A DNA stretch of 64,000 nucleotides from Mallotus nudiflorus. Its lineage: Eukaryota > Streptophyta > Magnoliopsida > Malpighiales > Euphorbiaceae. Shown here piece after piece: positions 1 to 11,097 of the stretch (position 1 is its first letter; every line of letters begins with the position of its first letter). The notes below the pieces were generated by a model. The model made no database searches. It worked only from the letters and a program-made list of their open reading frames with translations, and was not told the origin of the DNA. The position numbers and the translations under genes were made by a program. Where the stretch lies: positions 682,001 through 746,000 of the forward strand of contig CANTUR010000793.1 of NCBI GenBank assembly GCA_947683625.1, given 5' to 3'.

Positions 1-380
1 GATCAATTTATCTTCTCTTTTCTTTACCTGCACAATGAAGAAATAAAATACCTAACCAAAATGAAACTAACAGGTTGAAAATATTAACAACTTGAAGTTA
101 AATCAAAGCTTCACTGCTTTGTGCATAACATCTAGATGCATCGCGATGTAACTATGTATAAAGAAGGTGAGCAGCATTTTAGCCTTTGATGAATAAATAT
201 ATATTTTATACACACACATATACAAGAGCACTAGGGCAGTAGCATTTTAGCTGCAGCCCCGAAATGCAGTTAAAAGAGGTAATTAGTTGAAACATTGGCC
301 CTTGTAATGTTAAATAAAGCAGAAAATCATTGCAACATACCTAAATAAAAATTAGATGAAGCTCAGGCCAATCGACTTAC

Positions 381-1559
381 CTATGTGATCCAAAGTAGTT
401 GCCAGCTTGGCCCTTTCCCAGGTTCTCTGCACATGATTAGTCAAAACCATGAGCAAAAAACTATAACATAACAGCATTTTTGATAGAAAATTATATTATC
501 CATTGATTTAAAAGAGGAGATTTTGTTATTGGATTATTAGAGTGCCTCTATTTCCTTGTATATAGTGATCGGGGCTGTAACTTTCAGGTTACACTTGTAT
601 GTTAGTGTTATGAACAAATTAATTCCCTTAAATAGGAAGACATGTGACTCAGCTGTCTTTGTTTCAAATGGTAAAAACACATTTTCCTTTGTTTCAGAAA
701 GGAATCTAAAAACAAACAAACACACACTCATGCACACACACACTTCATTTGTTTCTTGAAGTCATGGTTCTCAGACTCAAGCAATCTAATATAGAATATC
801 AGACTAACCATGTTACTGTACTTGAATTAAATGACTATTGGCTCATCAGAGAAAGGATTACAAGTTCACCCAGATAAAATCTATCCACATCCAAGCTCAA
901 AGATCTCAAACGAGTTCTATTGGCCTGATAACGATTTAAAGAAATATAAAAATTTCCTGGATTTTTTGAAAGATCTGTCCTCTTTTAGATACTACAAGCA
1001 ACTTACTGATCCAATAAATATTTATAGTTACCTCTCTCCCTTTAGTAGAATTCAATTCCATTAAACTGAAAAATAAAGATAAACCAGAAGTTTTATCTTA
1101 AATTTTGCTGCAATATAGCATCACAATGCCAACTAACGACTGACTCATGTTACTTGGAGCAATGAACACACCATTTCTCAACATTTAAACAATCCAAACA
1201 AATCCAAATTCAGTATAACATCATTTAACAATTACAAGAAACAAGTATCAAATTTACAATTAACTCACACCCTCTCACCAAATTCTTGTGAGAGAGAGGC
1301 GGAAAAAAAGTACCTGGATCATGGGTTTTCCTAAAATATGAACAAGGGGCTTGCCCTGAAACCGAGAGGAAGCGAATCGAGCAGGTATGATTCCTACAAC
1401 CCGACTTCGAAACTTGGTGGATCGACCCAAATAAGCCTTAGCACCAATAGCCGCGATAGCAATAGCAGCTCCAGCCACAATACTATGCACAATCCATAAC
1501 TTGGTCGATGACGAGGACCCAGATGACGTTGACGATGAATCAGATGAGCAGACTGGCAT
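381..1559 (-). CDS. KDSB: CMP-KDO synthetase (3-deoxy-manno-octulosonate cytidylyltransferase), 5' part: exon 1 (1314-1559) and exon 2 (381-426)
   Basis: The product couples CTP to KDO to make CMP-KDO, the donor for pectic rhamnogalacturonan II. Exon 1 encodes 82 residues. A Ser-rich start is followed by a hydrophobic helix at about residues 21-44, as in plant enzymes that are membrane-anchored (mitochondrial in Arabidopsis), then the nucleotidyltransferase motif VVGIIPARFASSRFQGKPL at 54-72. The exon ends CAG before GTACTT. Exon 2 is 46 nt, encodes RTWERAKLATTLDHI, starts after GCAG and ends before GTAAGT; its phase joins exon 1 exactly. No further exon was recognised in 1-380, so the rest of the gene lies beyond the left edge. 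The start is the first ATG of the frame that gives the family's N-terminus. Family assignment is firm; subcellular location is inferred from homologues. Confidence 0.9.
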
Positions 1560-2458
1560 TGGCTTAAACTTATACTTGCAGTTGAAGTTTTCAAATGGAG
1601 TATCACAGGCCAGATACTAACTGAAATAGAGAAAGGGAGTAACTTCGAGATATTTACAAAAATACCCATTTTCAAATGTCATCAACCAAAGCATCTTAAA
1701 TTTTTATTTTTTTTTTATAAATCTACCATATTCTAATTACAGAAACACCTTTTATATTTTAAAAAATGTACCTATACTTTTCTTTTTAATTTCTCTTTTA
1801 TTTTTTTACCTTTTTTTTTAATTAATTTTCTTGATGATTTTATTTCCTTATTTTTATTTTTATTTTTATTTTTTTAATCTTGTAATAAATTTTTATTTTA
1901 TTCTTTTTCTTATTTTTTTCTCCTTCCCTTATTTTTATTTTATTCTTTTTTATTTTTATTTTCTCTTTTTTTCATTTTCCTCTTTTTTTATAAATTTTTA
2001 TTTTTTCTTTTTTCTTTTTTTATTTCTATCTTTTTTTAAAAAAAATAATTTTTTTCAATTTTCCCTCTGTTTTTTATTAGTGAAACATTAGTCAATATAT
2101 ATAATTTTTTGGGATTTTATTTTATAAATTTCTCAAATGGATTATAAATATGCACAGAATGTGATGGTCAAAATACAAACAACTCATATGCAATAAATTT
2201 TCTGTACATAATTGATTATTCAAGTTCTTAAAGTGTAAAAGATATAACATTCATTATAATTGAACCAACATGATTATTTCTAAAAAACAATAATAAAACT
2301 TTAGATATAAAGTTATAATTTAAATTTCTAATGATTCTAAAATAGAATCAATTTTATTAATATATTTCAAGCACGAAAAATATAATTTTAACATTTTTAA
2401 GATTTCAAGTAATCTAATATGTTTGTAAAATACATAATAATACGTTATTACTTCAAAT
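1560..2458. other. KDSB upstream region, with a T-rich low-complexity tract
   Basis: About 100 bases next to the KDSB start look like 5' UTR. From about 1700 to 2070 the plus strand is almost pure T with scattered A and C, so open frames here give only Phe/Leu/Tyr strings and are not genes. From 2100 to 2458 I see only AT-rich DNA. No convincing TATA box could be picked for KDSB. Confidence 0.6.
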
Positions 2459-3995
2459 TGAAGAACTAAAAAGAGTCTTAAAGGGGGGTGAATAGGATTA
2501 TCAAATAAAAATGAGAAATTAAGAGAATTCTTTGCAAGAATTGAATGGAAGTTAAAAAGGAAGAATGTAGAACACAAAAACTTAAGGAGTTCGGATTCAA
2601 CAAAAATCCTACGTTTCCACCTAACTTATCTCCAAGTTAGGATTTTCAATCACTTGCAATCTTATTCATAAGATTGATATTACACAAGAGTTTTATAGCT
2701 CACTCTTACAACCTTACAACTTGACTTTTCAAGGCTCACTAAAAAAACCAAATCTCAAGTGTTTTAATGGATAACACTTAAACTAATTTCTTTATAAATA
2801 CATCTCATTTCCCTTCTAATCTATCCCAAGATTTAAGATGAAAAGAAATTCTATTTCTATTTCTAACACATAACCAACTCTCATAAGAGTTATACAAATA
2901 AAGAATTGTTTAAGAGAATTTGAGAGTTCAATTGAATGCTTAAGAAAGAATGAATGATAAACAAGTTTCTTAACTTCCATTCAGCTCTAGAGGTTTTTAT
3001 ATAGACAAACACTCAAAAATATAGTTGTTGGAGGTGCAAATAATATGTCCAATGTCTATATTTTGAATTCAATATTTATAATTTTGAATTATTATAGGTG
3101 ATGCTATCAGACAGCTATGAATGGATTGAAACCATAATTGGCTATTGAAGATGTTCAATTTTACCCACACTTTCTTTACAAAATTATAGATATTTGACTT
3201 AACTTTCCATATCATTTTGAATCACCTAAATTGGACTTTTGTACCTTAAGATATGTACAAAATACTAAGAGCTGTGCAATTTAAAATGCAGACTATTGTC
3301 AAACAGTTGTGCACAAGTTGAACCCATGATTTTATATTAAATACGTTTGAATTTGTCTAAACTTTCTTCATCAAATTTGTATATATTTGACTTACCTTTC
3401 CATATTATTTTGAATCACCTTAATTGGACATCTAAAACTCAAGATATGTTCAAAATACTAAGAGCTATGCAATCTAAAATGCAAACTACTGTTAGGAGGA
3501 TGTACACAAGTTGAACCATTGATTTTATATTGAATACGTTTGAATTTGCCCAAACTTTTTTCATTAAAGTTGTATATATTTGACTTAGATTTCCATATCA
3601 ATTTGAATCACTTCAATTAGACATCTGCAACTCAAGATATGTCTAAAATACTAAAAGTTATGCAATCTAAAATTGTAGCTGCATACGTTGATTTTGACTT
3701 AATATTTTCATACCCAAATGAACTCAGATTTTGACAAGTAAGCCTAATTCAGAAAGCTTAAGATTTCTAATTTAAATGTAAAGAAGATGATTTTCTCATT
3801 ATAAAGCTTTAAAGATGTCAAAAGCCTCCTTGAATCTTAGAGGTTGAATCAGCCTAAGATAATCATACTTCATTTTAACTTCCAATAAAGTCCTAACTTA
3901 TACACACTTAGAAAAATAAATTAAATACTCAAAATTAAGTTTGTTAAAATTAAAAATAAGATAATTATTGTCAAGGTCAATAAGAACCAATCCCG
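2459..3995. mobile_element. Decayed LTR-like repeat, possibly Copia SIRE/Maximus type
   Basis: The stretch opens with a purine run, AGGGGGGTGAATAGGATT (about 2479-2496), of the kind seen near the start of SIRE/Maximus LTRs. It continues with CTAACTTATCTCCAAGTTAGG (first 20 bases from about 2621), a short inverted motif also familiar from those LTRs. No gag or pol lies next to it, so it would be a solo or truncated LTR. Neither end could be fixed and no target duplication was seen. It could be another repeat family. Confidence 0.4.
3154..3690 (+). repeat. Three tandem units of about 180 bp
   Basis: Three head-to-tail diverged copies (about 3154-3326, 3327-3516, 3517-3690). Each contains TATTTGACTT, then CCATAT, GAATCAC, AAGATATGT and AAAATACTAA in the same order and spacing. 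They lie inside the LTR-like remnant. No coding capacity. Confidence 0.7.
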
Positions 3996-4045
3996 AAACA
4001 AATCATAACCTAATTTAATAATGTGTTAGTAAATGAAAGATGAAG

Positions 4046-4118
4046 ATAGGTGTAGCTCAAATAGTAGAGCACTTGCTTAGCATACGAGAGGTACAAGAAT
4101 CAATACCCCCACATCTCC
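4046..4118 (+). pseudogene. Decayed tRNA-Ala (anticodon AGC)
   Basis: A 73-base stretch aligns end to end with plant tRNA-Ala: TGTAGCTCAAAT with GTAGAGC for the D arm, an anticodon loop TTAGCAT (anticodon AGC), and CATCTCCA at the 3' end. The acceptor stem starts ATAGGTG where GGGGATG is expected, giving two end mismatches. The T stem reads CAAGA against CCCCC and cannot pair. The A-box and B-box regions are partly kept. It is therefore a relic, or the head of a tRNA-derived SINE. No SINE tail was recognised. Confidence 0.7.
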
Positions 4119-4124
4119 ATTCTT

Positions 4125-5345
4125 TTACTAGTTAGCATGTATTTAATTTTGTTGCTTTTTTATTGACTTTTAATTTTTGATCTTATTTTAAAAGTATAGA
4201 GAAAGGTGGGTATGCTTTTGGTGCTTCCAGTTTTGATTTAGAGATGTTGCTAGTTGTGAAAAGGATGCTTATGATTCAGAGTTTGTTGAAATTATTGATG
4301 GTGGTTGGTGGTGGTGATAAGTTAAAGGATTTCTTTTATTAGGTAGCATGTATTTAATTTTGTTGCTTTATGGTTTACTTTTAGTTTCTGATTTTGATTT
4401 AAAAGTGCAGGGAAAGGTGGATGTGTTTTTAGTGCTTCTAGTTCTGATTTAGAAGATGTTACTAGTTGTGAAAAGGGTGCTTATAATTCAGAGTTTATTG
4501 AAGCTGTTGGTGGTGGTGATAAGTTAAAGGACTTATGTTATTAGGTAGCATGTATTTAATTTTGTTGCTTTTAGTTTGTGATCTTCTTTTAAAAGTGCAA
4601 GGAAATGTAGATGTGCTTTTGGTACTTCTAGTTCTAATTGAAAAGATGTTGCTGGTTGTGAAAATGGTGCTTATAATTCAGAGTTTGTTGAAACTGTTGG
4701 TGGTTGTAATGAGTTAAAGGATTTTATTAGTGTATGTTTTGTTTTATTATTTTTGTATTGTTTTAGTTTCTGTTTGATTTCTAATACTTTGTTTTGTGTT
4801 TTTATTTTAAGGATGATAAGAAATTGTCTGAGGATGTTAGTTTTAATTCCAATATTAAAGATAGTTTTGTTAAAGAGGGTGTTGATGGTGATGAAGTGTT
4901 GAAAGATTATAATTTGGTGTGTTCTTTTTTTATTATATTAATTTATGTTGGTTTTATTTTTTTTTAGCTTCCGATTCATTTTTGTATCCTTTTGGTTGTT
5001 TTTTTTTTGTATCGTTTGGTTTAATTTTTGGTTTCTAATTCATTTTTTCTGATTTTAGTTTCTTTTTTTTTTTTTTAAGAATGTATATGAGATTTTTGGT
5101 TATGTCCTACAATATTATGTATTTAGTATATAGTATATAAGAGATGATTTGGTCAAATCCACACATTAATTGATCAAGTTAAATTAAAAAGATAAATCAC
5201 AAAAATTCATTTTTTTTTGTATCCTTTTGGTTTATTTTTAGTTTTTTATTCTTTTTTTTTTTGGTATCCTTTTGGTTAATTTTTGGTTTCCGATTCATTA
5301 TTTTTTATTTTAAATTTTTGTAGTTCTGAAGAATGTATATGAAAT
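4125..5345 (+). repeat. Tandem array of exon/intron-like units, related to the DUF1985 transposon gene
   Basis: Three units of about 200 bp (about 4131-4341, 4342-4545, 4546-4735) each have an intron-like T-rich part ending in AAAAGT(G/A)(C/T)AG and a coding-like part. In one frame the second unit reads GKGGCVFSASSSDLED then TSCEKGAYNSEF then GGGDKLKD, and the other units repeat this. A fourth coding-like block (4813-4915) reads DDKKLSEDVSF and VDGDEVLKDYNL. From 4975 to 5320 a T-rich block is repeated around GTATCCTTTTGGTT. The same exon style (GTGCAGGAAAAGTTGG) occurs at 10483 in the inverted-repeat gene, so I read this as an expanded fragment of that transposon gene family. Stops in the second and third units mean it is not a working gene. 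Confidence 0.55.
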
Positions 5346-5352
5346 TTTTGGC

Positions 5353-5394
5353 CAACAACAACAACAACAACAACAATAATAATAATAATAATAA
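5353..5394 (+). repeat. (CAA)n(TAA)n microsatellite
   Basis: A run of CAA triplets passes into TAA/AAT triplets. Confidence 0.95.
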
Positions 5395-6113
5395 TGATAA
5401 ACCAAAAAAAATACAGCTTTAATATTTACATATACTTTATGTATATTTATATTTATACATAACATGGTAGGTAGGTAGGAAAAGCTCAAATCCATTTTAA
5501 ATCTATATTTCTTCTACATACATGAATTTCAATTATTGATCAATTTGTCCTGGTTCTCATTCATATTTTTTCTGAAACGTAAAATCAAAGTTTGTGACAA
5601 ACTTGTAAAGATAAATGGAGAGTTTATGTCAATTTGTCCTTATTGACTAATTTAATAATGGATAGGTGAATTATTGACTAATATGTGGCCTTATAATGAC
5701 TATATCCTCCGCTTCCACACTAAAACTCTCATAGTAACTTTGAGTCCAAGGACTGGAACATCACATCTCCCATAATACATAAAGCTTGATTGTGTCATAA
5801 CAACAAAATTTTCTCTAATAAAAAACAACAAAAGAAAGTCCCAGGTCTTGCACAATAAAAGATTCAAAGATACCAGTTCAACGTTCCTTATAACAACAAA
5901 ACTTTCTCCAATAAAAAATAACATAAGAAACAAGGCAAAACACATAAACACATTTTTCAACTTAATTAAATACATTAACAACACACTGTAAATGTAGATT
6001 TTTAAAAAAATCCCTAAAATCAGTAAACAAGAAGAAAATAACTCCAAAATAAACATGGAATATTTATTTGTTTGAACATGGCTTAATGTGGTAATGAAAA
6101 ACAGTTCCCTTAC
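5395..6113. other. No gene recognised
   Basis: AT-rich DNA on the 3' side of the ribonucleotide reductase fragment. A long minus-strand open frame ends at 5700, but only its first part, over 6114-6200, matches a known protein. I looked here for the missing C-terminal exon of that gene and did not find it. Two partly repeated blocks with ACAACAAAA(T/C)TTTCTC lie at about 5800 and 5894. Confidence 0.5.
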
Positions 6114-7883
6114 ATGGTTGAGAAAAGATGCATCAATTGCGAACTTGATTGCATCAGTTGCAACAAGTGTTCTTAAATAGTACATCCTAGCTTTTAGTCC
6201 CTGCACTAGAAAAAAAAGAATGGAAAGATCAATAATATGGACATAACTATTATTCTTATCCAGGAATAATCTCAACATGCAATAGAGAAAGAATGATTAA
6301 TCTTTAGTTGGTAGAAATTAAAGTATGTCAATGATGATGATGTGAACGTGGTTAACTTGTAACAAACTCGTACTCACTCTTGATAACCTTGCCAAGGATC
6401 ATTCATAAATCAAGCAAAAAGAAACTTTAATTCCCAACAAGACCCTTAAATTACCTGTACTTAAGAACCTTAATTATAAAGAATTAAAAGTTATTTAATA
6501 TAAACCTAAGATTAACAAAGTCAATTTTAAGTCTAAATTAAACTAGGTTTAAATATACCAAGCATTCACTTGATAAATTCACTAAAGTTCTTTTAAGAAC
6601 AAATGAGAAGGACTTTAACCTCATAAGAATTAAAATTTACTTGATAAAACTTCTTCTCTATTCGTGCTACATTGCTATGGCCTTTATATAGACATATAAA
6701 CATCCTAATCCTTAAAGGAATAGGCTTTCTTACTTATTCCTAAAAACTCTTATAAAGGAAAATCCTGAACTAAATAGGATCCTTTCAAAATATGATAACT
6801 ATGCTTTGAAAAGTCAAATTGACAACTCATGATAACTAAGAAAAATTTAACCAAGCCTTTAAATGAGTAACAGCCACTCTCTATCACATCTAGGGTTTTA
6901 TTTGTAGAGAATATTCTTAAAAGATTCTTAATTTTTATAGATTCCCTTAACATCTTCTAGAATATTCCAAAATCTTCAAAATTGCACTTTATGTATTTTG
7001 AATGCATATCCCTCCACTTGAAGAGTTTGACATGAATTCTTCATTTTGAGGGTCAAAATATAATAATAAGGTGTAAAAAGGATGATTTTGCCCTTGTATC
7101 AAACTTTCTTCAAATTCATTCAATTAAGCTCCATTTGCACTTATGCTTTGATTAATTAACTCAAGCTTCACCTCTTGCTTCACGAACACTCCTAAAGCAT
7201 CCTTGAATTTCTTCATGCAAGCTTTAGTCATTGGACCATCATACTTGAGTGGATCATTATGTTGGTTAACATGTTTAGTGCTTGCTTGGTTCACATCAAA
7301 CGAGATGGGGATATGCCCCCAAGTACAAAGTAAAACACTACTTTAAGCATCATGTGCATTTCATGTAATGAAGAATAAGCCAATGACCTGAATTTTACAG
7401 CGAAATGGTAAGCATTAGCACTAAAAAAAAATTTTCTTAATATCAAAATCATTACTGAATACGCAAAATGCAAGAATCAAATGAGTGCTGTAAAGAATAT
7501 ATAGTGATATTGATACTTCAAGCATCATATATAAATTGTTACCTTAGAACAAGCACAAAAATGCAATGAAGTTAATTTCCCCATATCAAGTTTGTCCATG
7601 TAAAATTTAGACTCAGACTCTGGTCTATATAGCATCCCTGATTAACATCCATATCAACTAGTGTCTTTTGCTTGATTTTCCGCACGGTCCTAATATTTTT
7701 TAGTAATTTCAACTTAGCACAAACCAAAAAGAATAATAAATTAGTTAAAGACAATATATAAAGAAAAAAGAGATTCATACTTGTATATAGCTTTAACCTA
7801 CTTCGAAATCTCATGAATTTTGGCAATAGAGCCATTCTCATAAATTATCTTGTTTTTAAAAGCATGTGACCAAAGACCGATCT
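6114..7883 (-). pseudogene. RNR1: Ribonucleoside-diphosphate reductase large subunit, 3'-end fragment (exons 7781-7883, 7543-7689, 6114-6200)
   Basis: The intact enzyme is the catalytic R1 subunit that makes dNTPs. Exon A reads IGLWSHAFKNKIIYENGS and ends KAIY. Exon B continues TVRKIKQKTLVDMD, then GCYIDQSLSLN and, after a frameshift, MDKLDMGKLTSLHF. Exon C reads GLKARMYYLRTLV then ATDAIKFAIDASFL. This order matches the C-terminal third of plant R1. Splice sites are kept: AACAG/AGATC, ACAA/GTATG, ATTAG/GACC, TAAG/GTAAC, GTGCAG/GGACT and CCAT/GTAAG. The copy is dead. It has an in-frame TAG in exon A (before VKAIY), a one-base frameshift in exon B, no upstream exons, and no final exon with the redox CxxC tail. 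Kept introns point to a DNA-level duplication, not retroposition. Confidence 0.85.
6290..7320 (-). mobile_element. Ty3-gypsy remnant (gag-pol tail plus LTR-like DNA) inside the last RNR1 intron
   Basis: On the minus strand, about 7300-7130 encodes DPLKYDGPMTKACMKKFKDAL. The PMTxAxxKxxxxAL pattern is common at the tail of plant gypsy polyproteins. A TAA follows. The remaining stretch down to 6290 is non-coding and LTR-like, but I could not fix its ends or find a target duplication. Its place between exons B and C of the fragment means it arrived after, or together with, that gene copy. Confidence 0.4.
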
Positions 7884-8482
7884 CTGTTAAATAATGAAGG
7901 AGGTGTGCTTAGCCATGAGATTGAGAAATGTAGGGAAATCGAAAGGTGTTGTTAGGTTTTCTTCAGCAATTATGGCTTTAGGTTGGGCTTAGGTTGAGTT
8001 GCCTCTTTTGTTATGGTTGAAGAAGAAGAAGAAAGGTGCATTCGCGTAATTATATTCATGCTATAGGACACACGTGTAATTTTAGAAAATTTAAGGTATT
8101 TTTGTTATTTTGCTTCTGTTATGAGATATTTATGAAAAAACCCAAAAAAGTTCAGCATGTTGAAGAAGGAAAAAATGGCCTAGTAGCCCTTTCTTTAAAA
8201 AATAAATAAATAAAATTAAAACTAGTGGACATGGATTCTATGGTTAGGGTGCTTTGACTATCTTCTACACTTAAAACAAAGTAACTTTGTTTGTGAAAAA
8301 ATTATCTAACTTTATAAAAAGATATAAAAGTTTTACTTGAAATAATATTATTTTTTTATAAATATAGAAGTTAATATTTTTTTTTATGACTTGATATAGT
8401 TTTTGTTACATTATTACTTTATATAGAATTAAACCATTTTTTTTATAGAATTAATTATCATGATTATTGGGTTTTTTTTGTA
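7884..8482. other. No gene recognised
   Basis: AT-rich DNA between the RNR1 fragment and the inverted repeat. The RNR1 exon upstream of exon A would lie on the minus strand here, and I could not find one. Confidence 0.5.
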
Positions 8483-10662
8483 GGTTTCCTTTCTATTTCT
8501 TCATCTTGCTCCATCATTTTCTTCTTTTTTTGGTTTCTTCAAGTTTTCATTTTTTTGTTGATTTTTTCCTTTTTTGTTCTGATAATTATTCATAGTGATG
8601 TGTAAAATAACTGCTCATTTTGTTGTTGGCGGTTATTTCTTTCGACAAACTTATGGTTAGCACATGATTTTAAAAGGCTAAGTCTATGAAATAGAGAGAA
8701 TCTAATGTGAAGAAGGAGAAAATTTTAGGAGAAAAAATGGTGAAGAAAACAGTTTGTAAAAGTAAAAGAAAAACATAAATAAGACATTCAAAGAAGGATG
8801 GTTCTTCTAAGAAAGGTAGTGTTTCTTATAGCAAAAAAAGGGGTGCTGAGGGTAAAGTTGATGATGTGGATAGGGGGAATAAGAAAATGAAATCTGTCAT
8901 TGATGAAGGATCGGGTTTAAAGGTTGCTACTTTAAAGGTATTTTTTTGTTTTTTATTTTTGGTTTAGGTTTTGTTTAATTTTTGTTTCTGATTCCTTTTT
9001 TTTTTTTTTGTAGGACCAGGAGCCTTTGTTAAGAATTGATGATTACCATAAAGCTAAAATTGCTTGCAACTTGTTTTATAATGTTATTGATTTGATAAAA
9101 GAAGTTTTAAATGAAAATCGGTTAGGTCTTTTTCTCAAACTTATTTTGGTTATTTTTCAAATTTGCTTAAATTTGAAGTGCAATGTCAATTGATTCATTC
9201 TCTTTTAATAAGGGAATTAAAAAAACCTAATGTATGAGTGTTAGTTTGATGTTTCTGTGAAGAAATTGAAATTTGGGATTAAAGAATTCTATAGGTTTAA
9301 GGTGTGTTGGTAATTCTTTGTTGTCATTTATTTATATTGAGGATAATAGGCTGATTAGAAAATATTTTGGTAGGTTAAAAAAAATTAACAAGCAGTCTAT
9401 GCAAGAGTGTTTCTTATCGAAATGTTGGGACAATGATGAAGATTGCATTAAGATTGCTATGATTTTTTTTATTGAAGTTTTTTTTGTTGAGTTCTCCTTT
9501 GGAAAAAATGGTTAGTGAGAGAACATTTGACATAGTGGAATCTAGTTTATACAATGATTATCATTGGGGAAAATATATGTTTTACTTGACTTGGAATACA
9601 TGAAAGGGAAGGTTTATTTTAGTGAAAAAAAGAAAAGTGTTGGATTTTTTTTATAGATTGAATAGCCATATATTGTTCAAATTTGGTTTTATGAATGTTG
9701 CCCTTTTGTGATTGATAACATATGTGCTTTTACTAGTCAAGATAATCCATGTATTCCTTGTATTCTGAATTGGAGTTATAAATCAAATCTGAGTTACAAG
9801 GTTTTGAGGCGGTGTTTTTTAGGAACCACTGAAAAAAGTAAAGTTTGTTTTGGTTATTTAATTTTTTTTAGTTTTTTTTGTTCTTTGTTTTTGTTGTTAT
9901 TAATTTTTTTTTTATTTTTTGCAGTTGAAATTGAGAAATATATCTTATACTGCTGAAGAGATGGCAATGTTGTGTTTAGGTTTTTTTTATAAGAGTAAAG
10001 AAAAGTTAGTTGATTCTAGTGATGGTACGAGTTCACTTAATTTCGGTGATGTTGTAAAGCAACTAATTAGGAAACAAGACTATTTGATGAATGAGTTGAA
10101 TGATTTGAAGTTATTTGTCTATCAAAAGTTTGATTATCTTTCTTCTTGTATAAAATTGGTTATGGACAAACTTGGTGTTGTTTGTACTGAAGATGTTGGT
10201 GAACAAGTAGTTTAAATTTTTTTTTTTTTTTATAATATACTTAAAGGAAACCTAATGTATGCTTTATGCTACAAGATGGTGTTAGTGATTATAATATTGA
10301 TTCTAGTGATTTTGAGAAGAAAAAAAATTATGGTGTTGATTCTCTTGAAAGTTTTGATATTATTGTTAACAAAAAGAAAGATGCTGATGGAGGTAGTCCA
10401 TCAGGTGTTGGAGGTGATTTTATTATTTATTTTTTATTGCTTTTTAGTTCACTTATAGTTTTTTTATCTTTTTTTTAAATGTGCAGGAAAAGTTGGAGGT
10501 GTTGTTGGTGCTTCTTATTTTGGTTTTGGTGATGTTCGTGGTGTTGAAAAGGTTGTTGAAGGCAAAGAAAGTGAATGTAAAGGCAGTGAAGGTGGAGGAG
10601 ATGATCGAAATAAAGAAGCTTGTGATTCAAAATTAAAAAGATTTTGTTAGGATATGTTAGGT
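8483..10662 (+). repeat. Left arm (about 2.18 kb) of a large inverted repeat
   Basis: This stretch reappears, reverse-complemented, in 10696-15105 once the solo LTR is removed. Anchors include GGTTTCCT at the outer edge, CATTTTGTTGTTGGCGGTTA (about 8619), GAGAAATATATCT (about 9932) and GGCAATGTTGTGTTTA, and GATTTTGTTAG with ATGTTAGG at the inner edge. Compared by eye, the arms are roughly 90 percent identical with small indels in T runs. Homology stops outside about 8483. Confidence 0.85.
8700..10645 (+). pseudogene. DUF1985-type transposon gene, left copy
   Basis: A Lys/Ser-rich N-terminal region (KKGSVSYSKKRGAEGKVDDV, about 8811) is followed by an intron starting after GCTACTTTAAAG (8938) and ending TTTTGTAG (about 9013). 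Next come DQEPLLRIDDYHKAKIACNLF and, with frameshifts, the DUF1985 core: FGIKEF, then CVGNSLLSFIYIEDNRLIRK, then CFLSKCWDNDEDCIKIAMIF. After a second intron a third part reads LRNISYTAEEMAMLCLGFF and DVVKQLIRKQDYLMNELND, and a fourth GKVGGVVGASYF. DUF1985 proteins are plant proteins mostly carried by Mutator-like elements, often with a Ulp1-type protease, and their role is unknown. No Ulp1 domain was seen. Several frameshifts make this copy non-functional. Confidence 0.6.
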
Positions 10663-10695
10663 TTTAACTCTGTTAGATTTTTTTGGGATAATAAG
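10663..10695. other. Spacer between the inverted-repeat arms
   Basis: About 33 bases separate the arms, flanked by ATGTTAGGT on the left and ACCTAACAT on the right. A transcript crossing it could fold into a hairpin with a very short loop. Confidence 0.75.
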
Positions 10696-11097
10696 ACCTA
10701 ACATACGCCAACAAAATCTTTTTAACTCTGAATCACAAGCTTCTTTATTTTGACCATCTCCTTCACCTTCATTGCCTTTACATTCACTTTCTTAATTTCA
10801 ACAACCTTTTCAACACCACTAACATCACCTAAGCCAAAATCAGAAGCACTAATAGCACCTCTATCTTTTCCTGCACATTTAAAACAAGATCAAAAACTAA
10901 AAGTAAACTAAAAAGCAATAAAAAAATTGCATATAAAAAATAAATAATAAAATCACCTCCAACACCTGATGGATTGGCTCTATTATCTCCATCATCATCT
11001 TTCTTTTTTTTAACAACAGTATCAAAACTTTCAAGAGACTCAACATTAGAATCATTTTTCTTCTCATAATCAATATAATTAATATCATCATCACTAA

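Noticed and set aside
831..1064. 77-codon plus-strand open frame
   Set aside because: Lies in KDSB intron 1 on the other strand; no match and no codon pattern of a gene.
1831..2091. 86-codon plus-strand open frame
   Set aside because: Almost only Phe, Leu and Tyr from a T-rich tract; no start context or homology.
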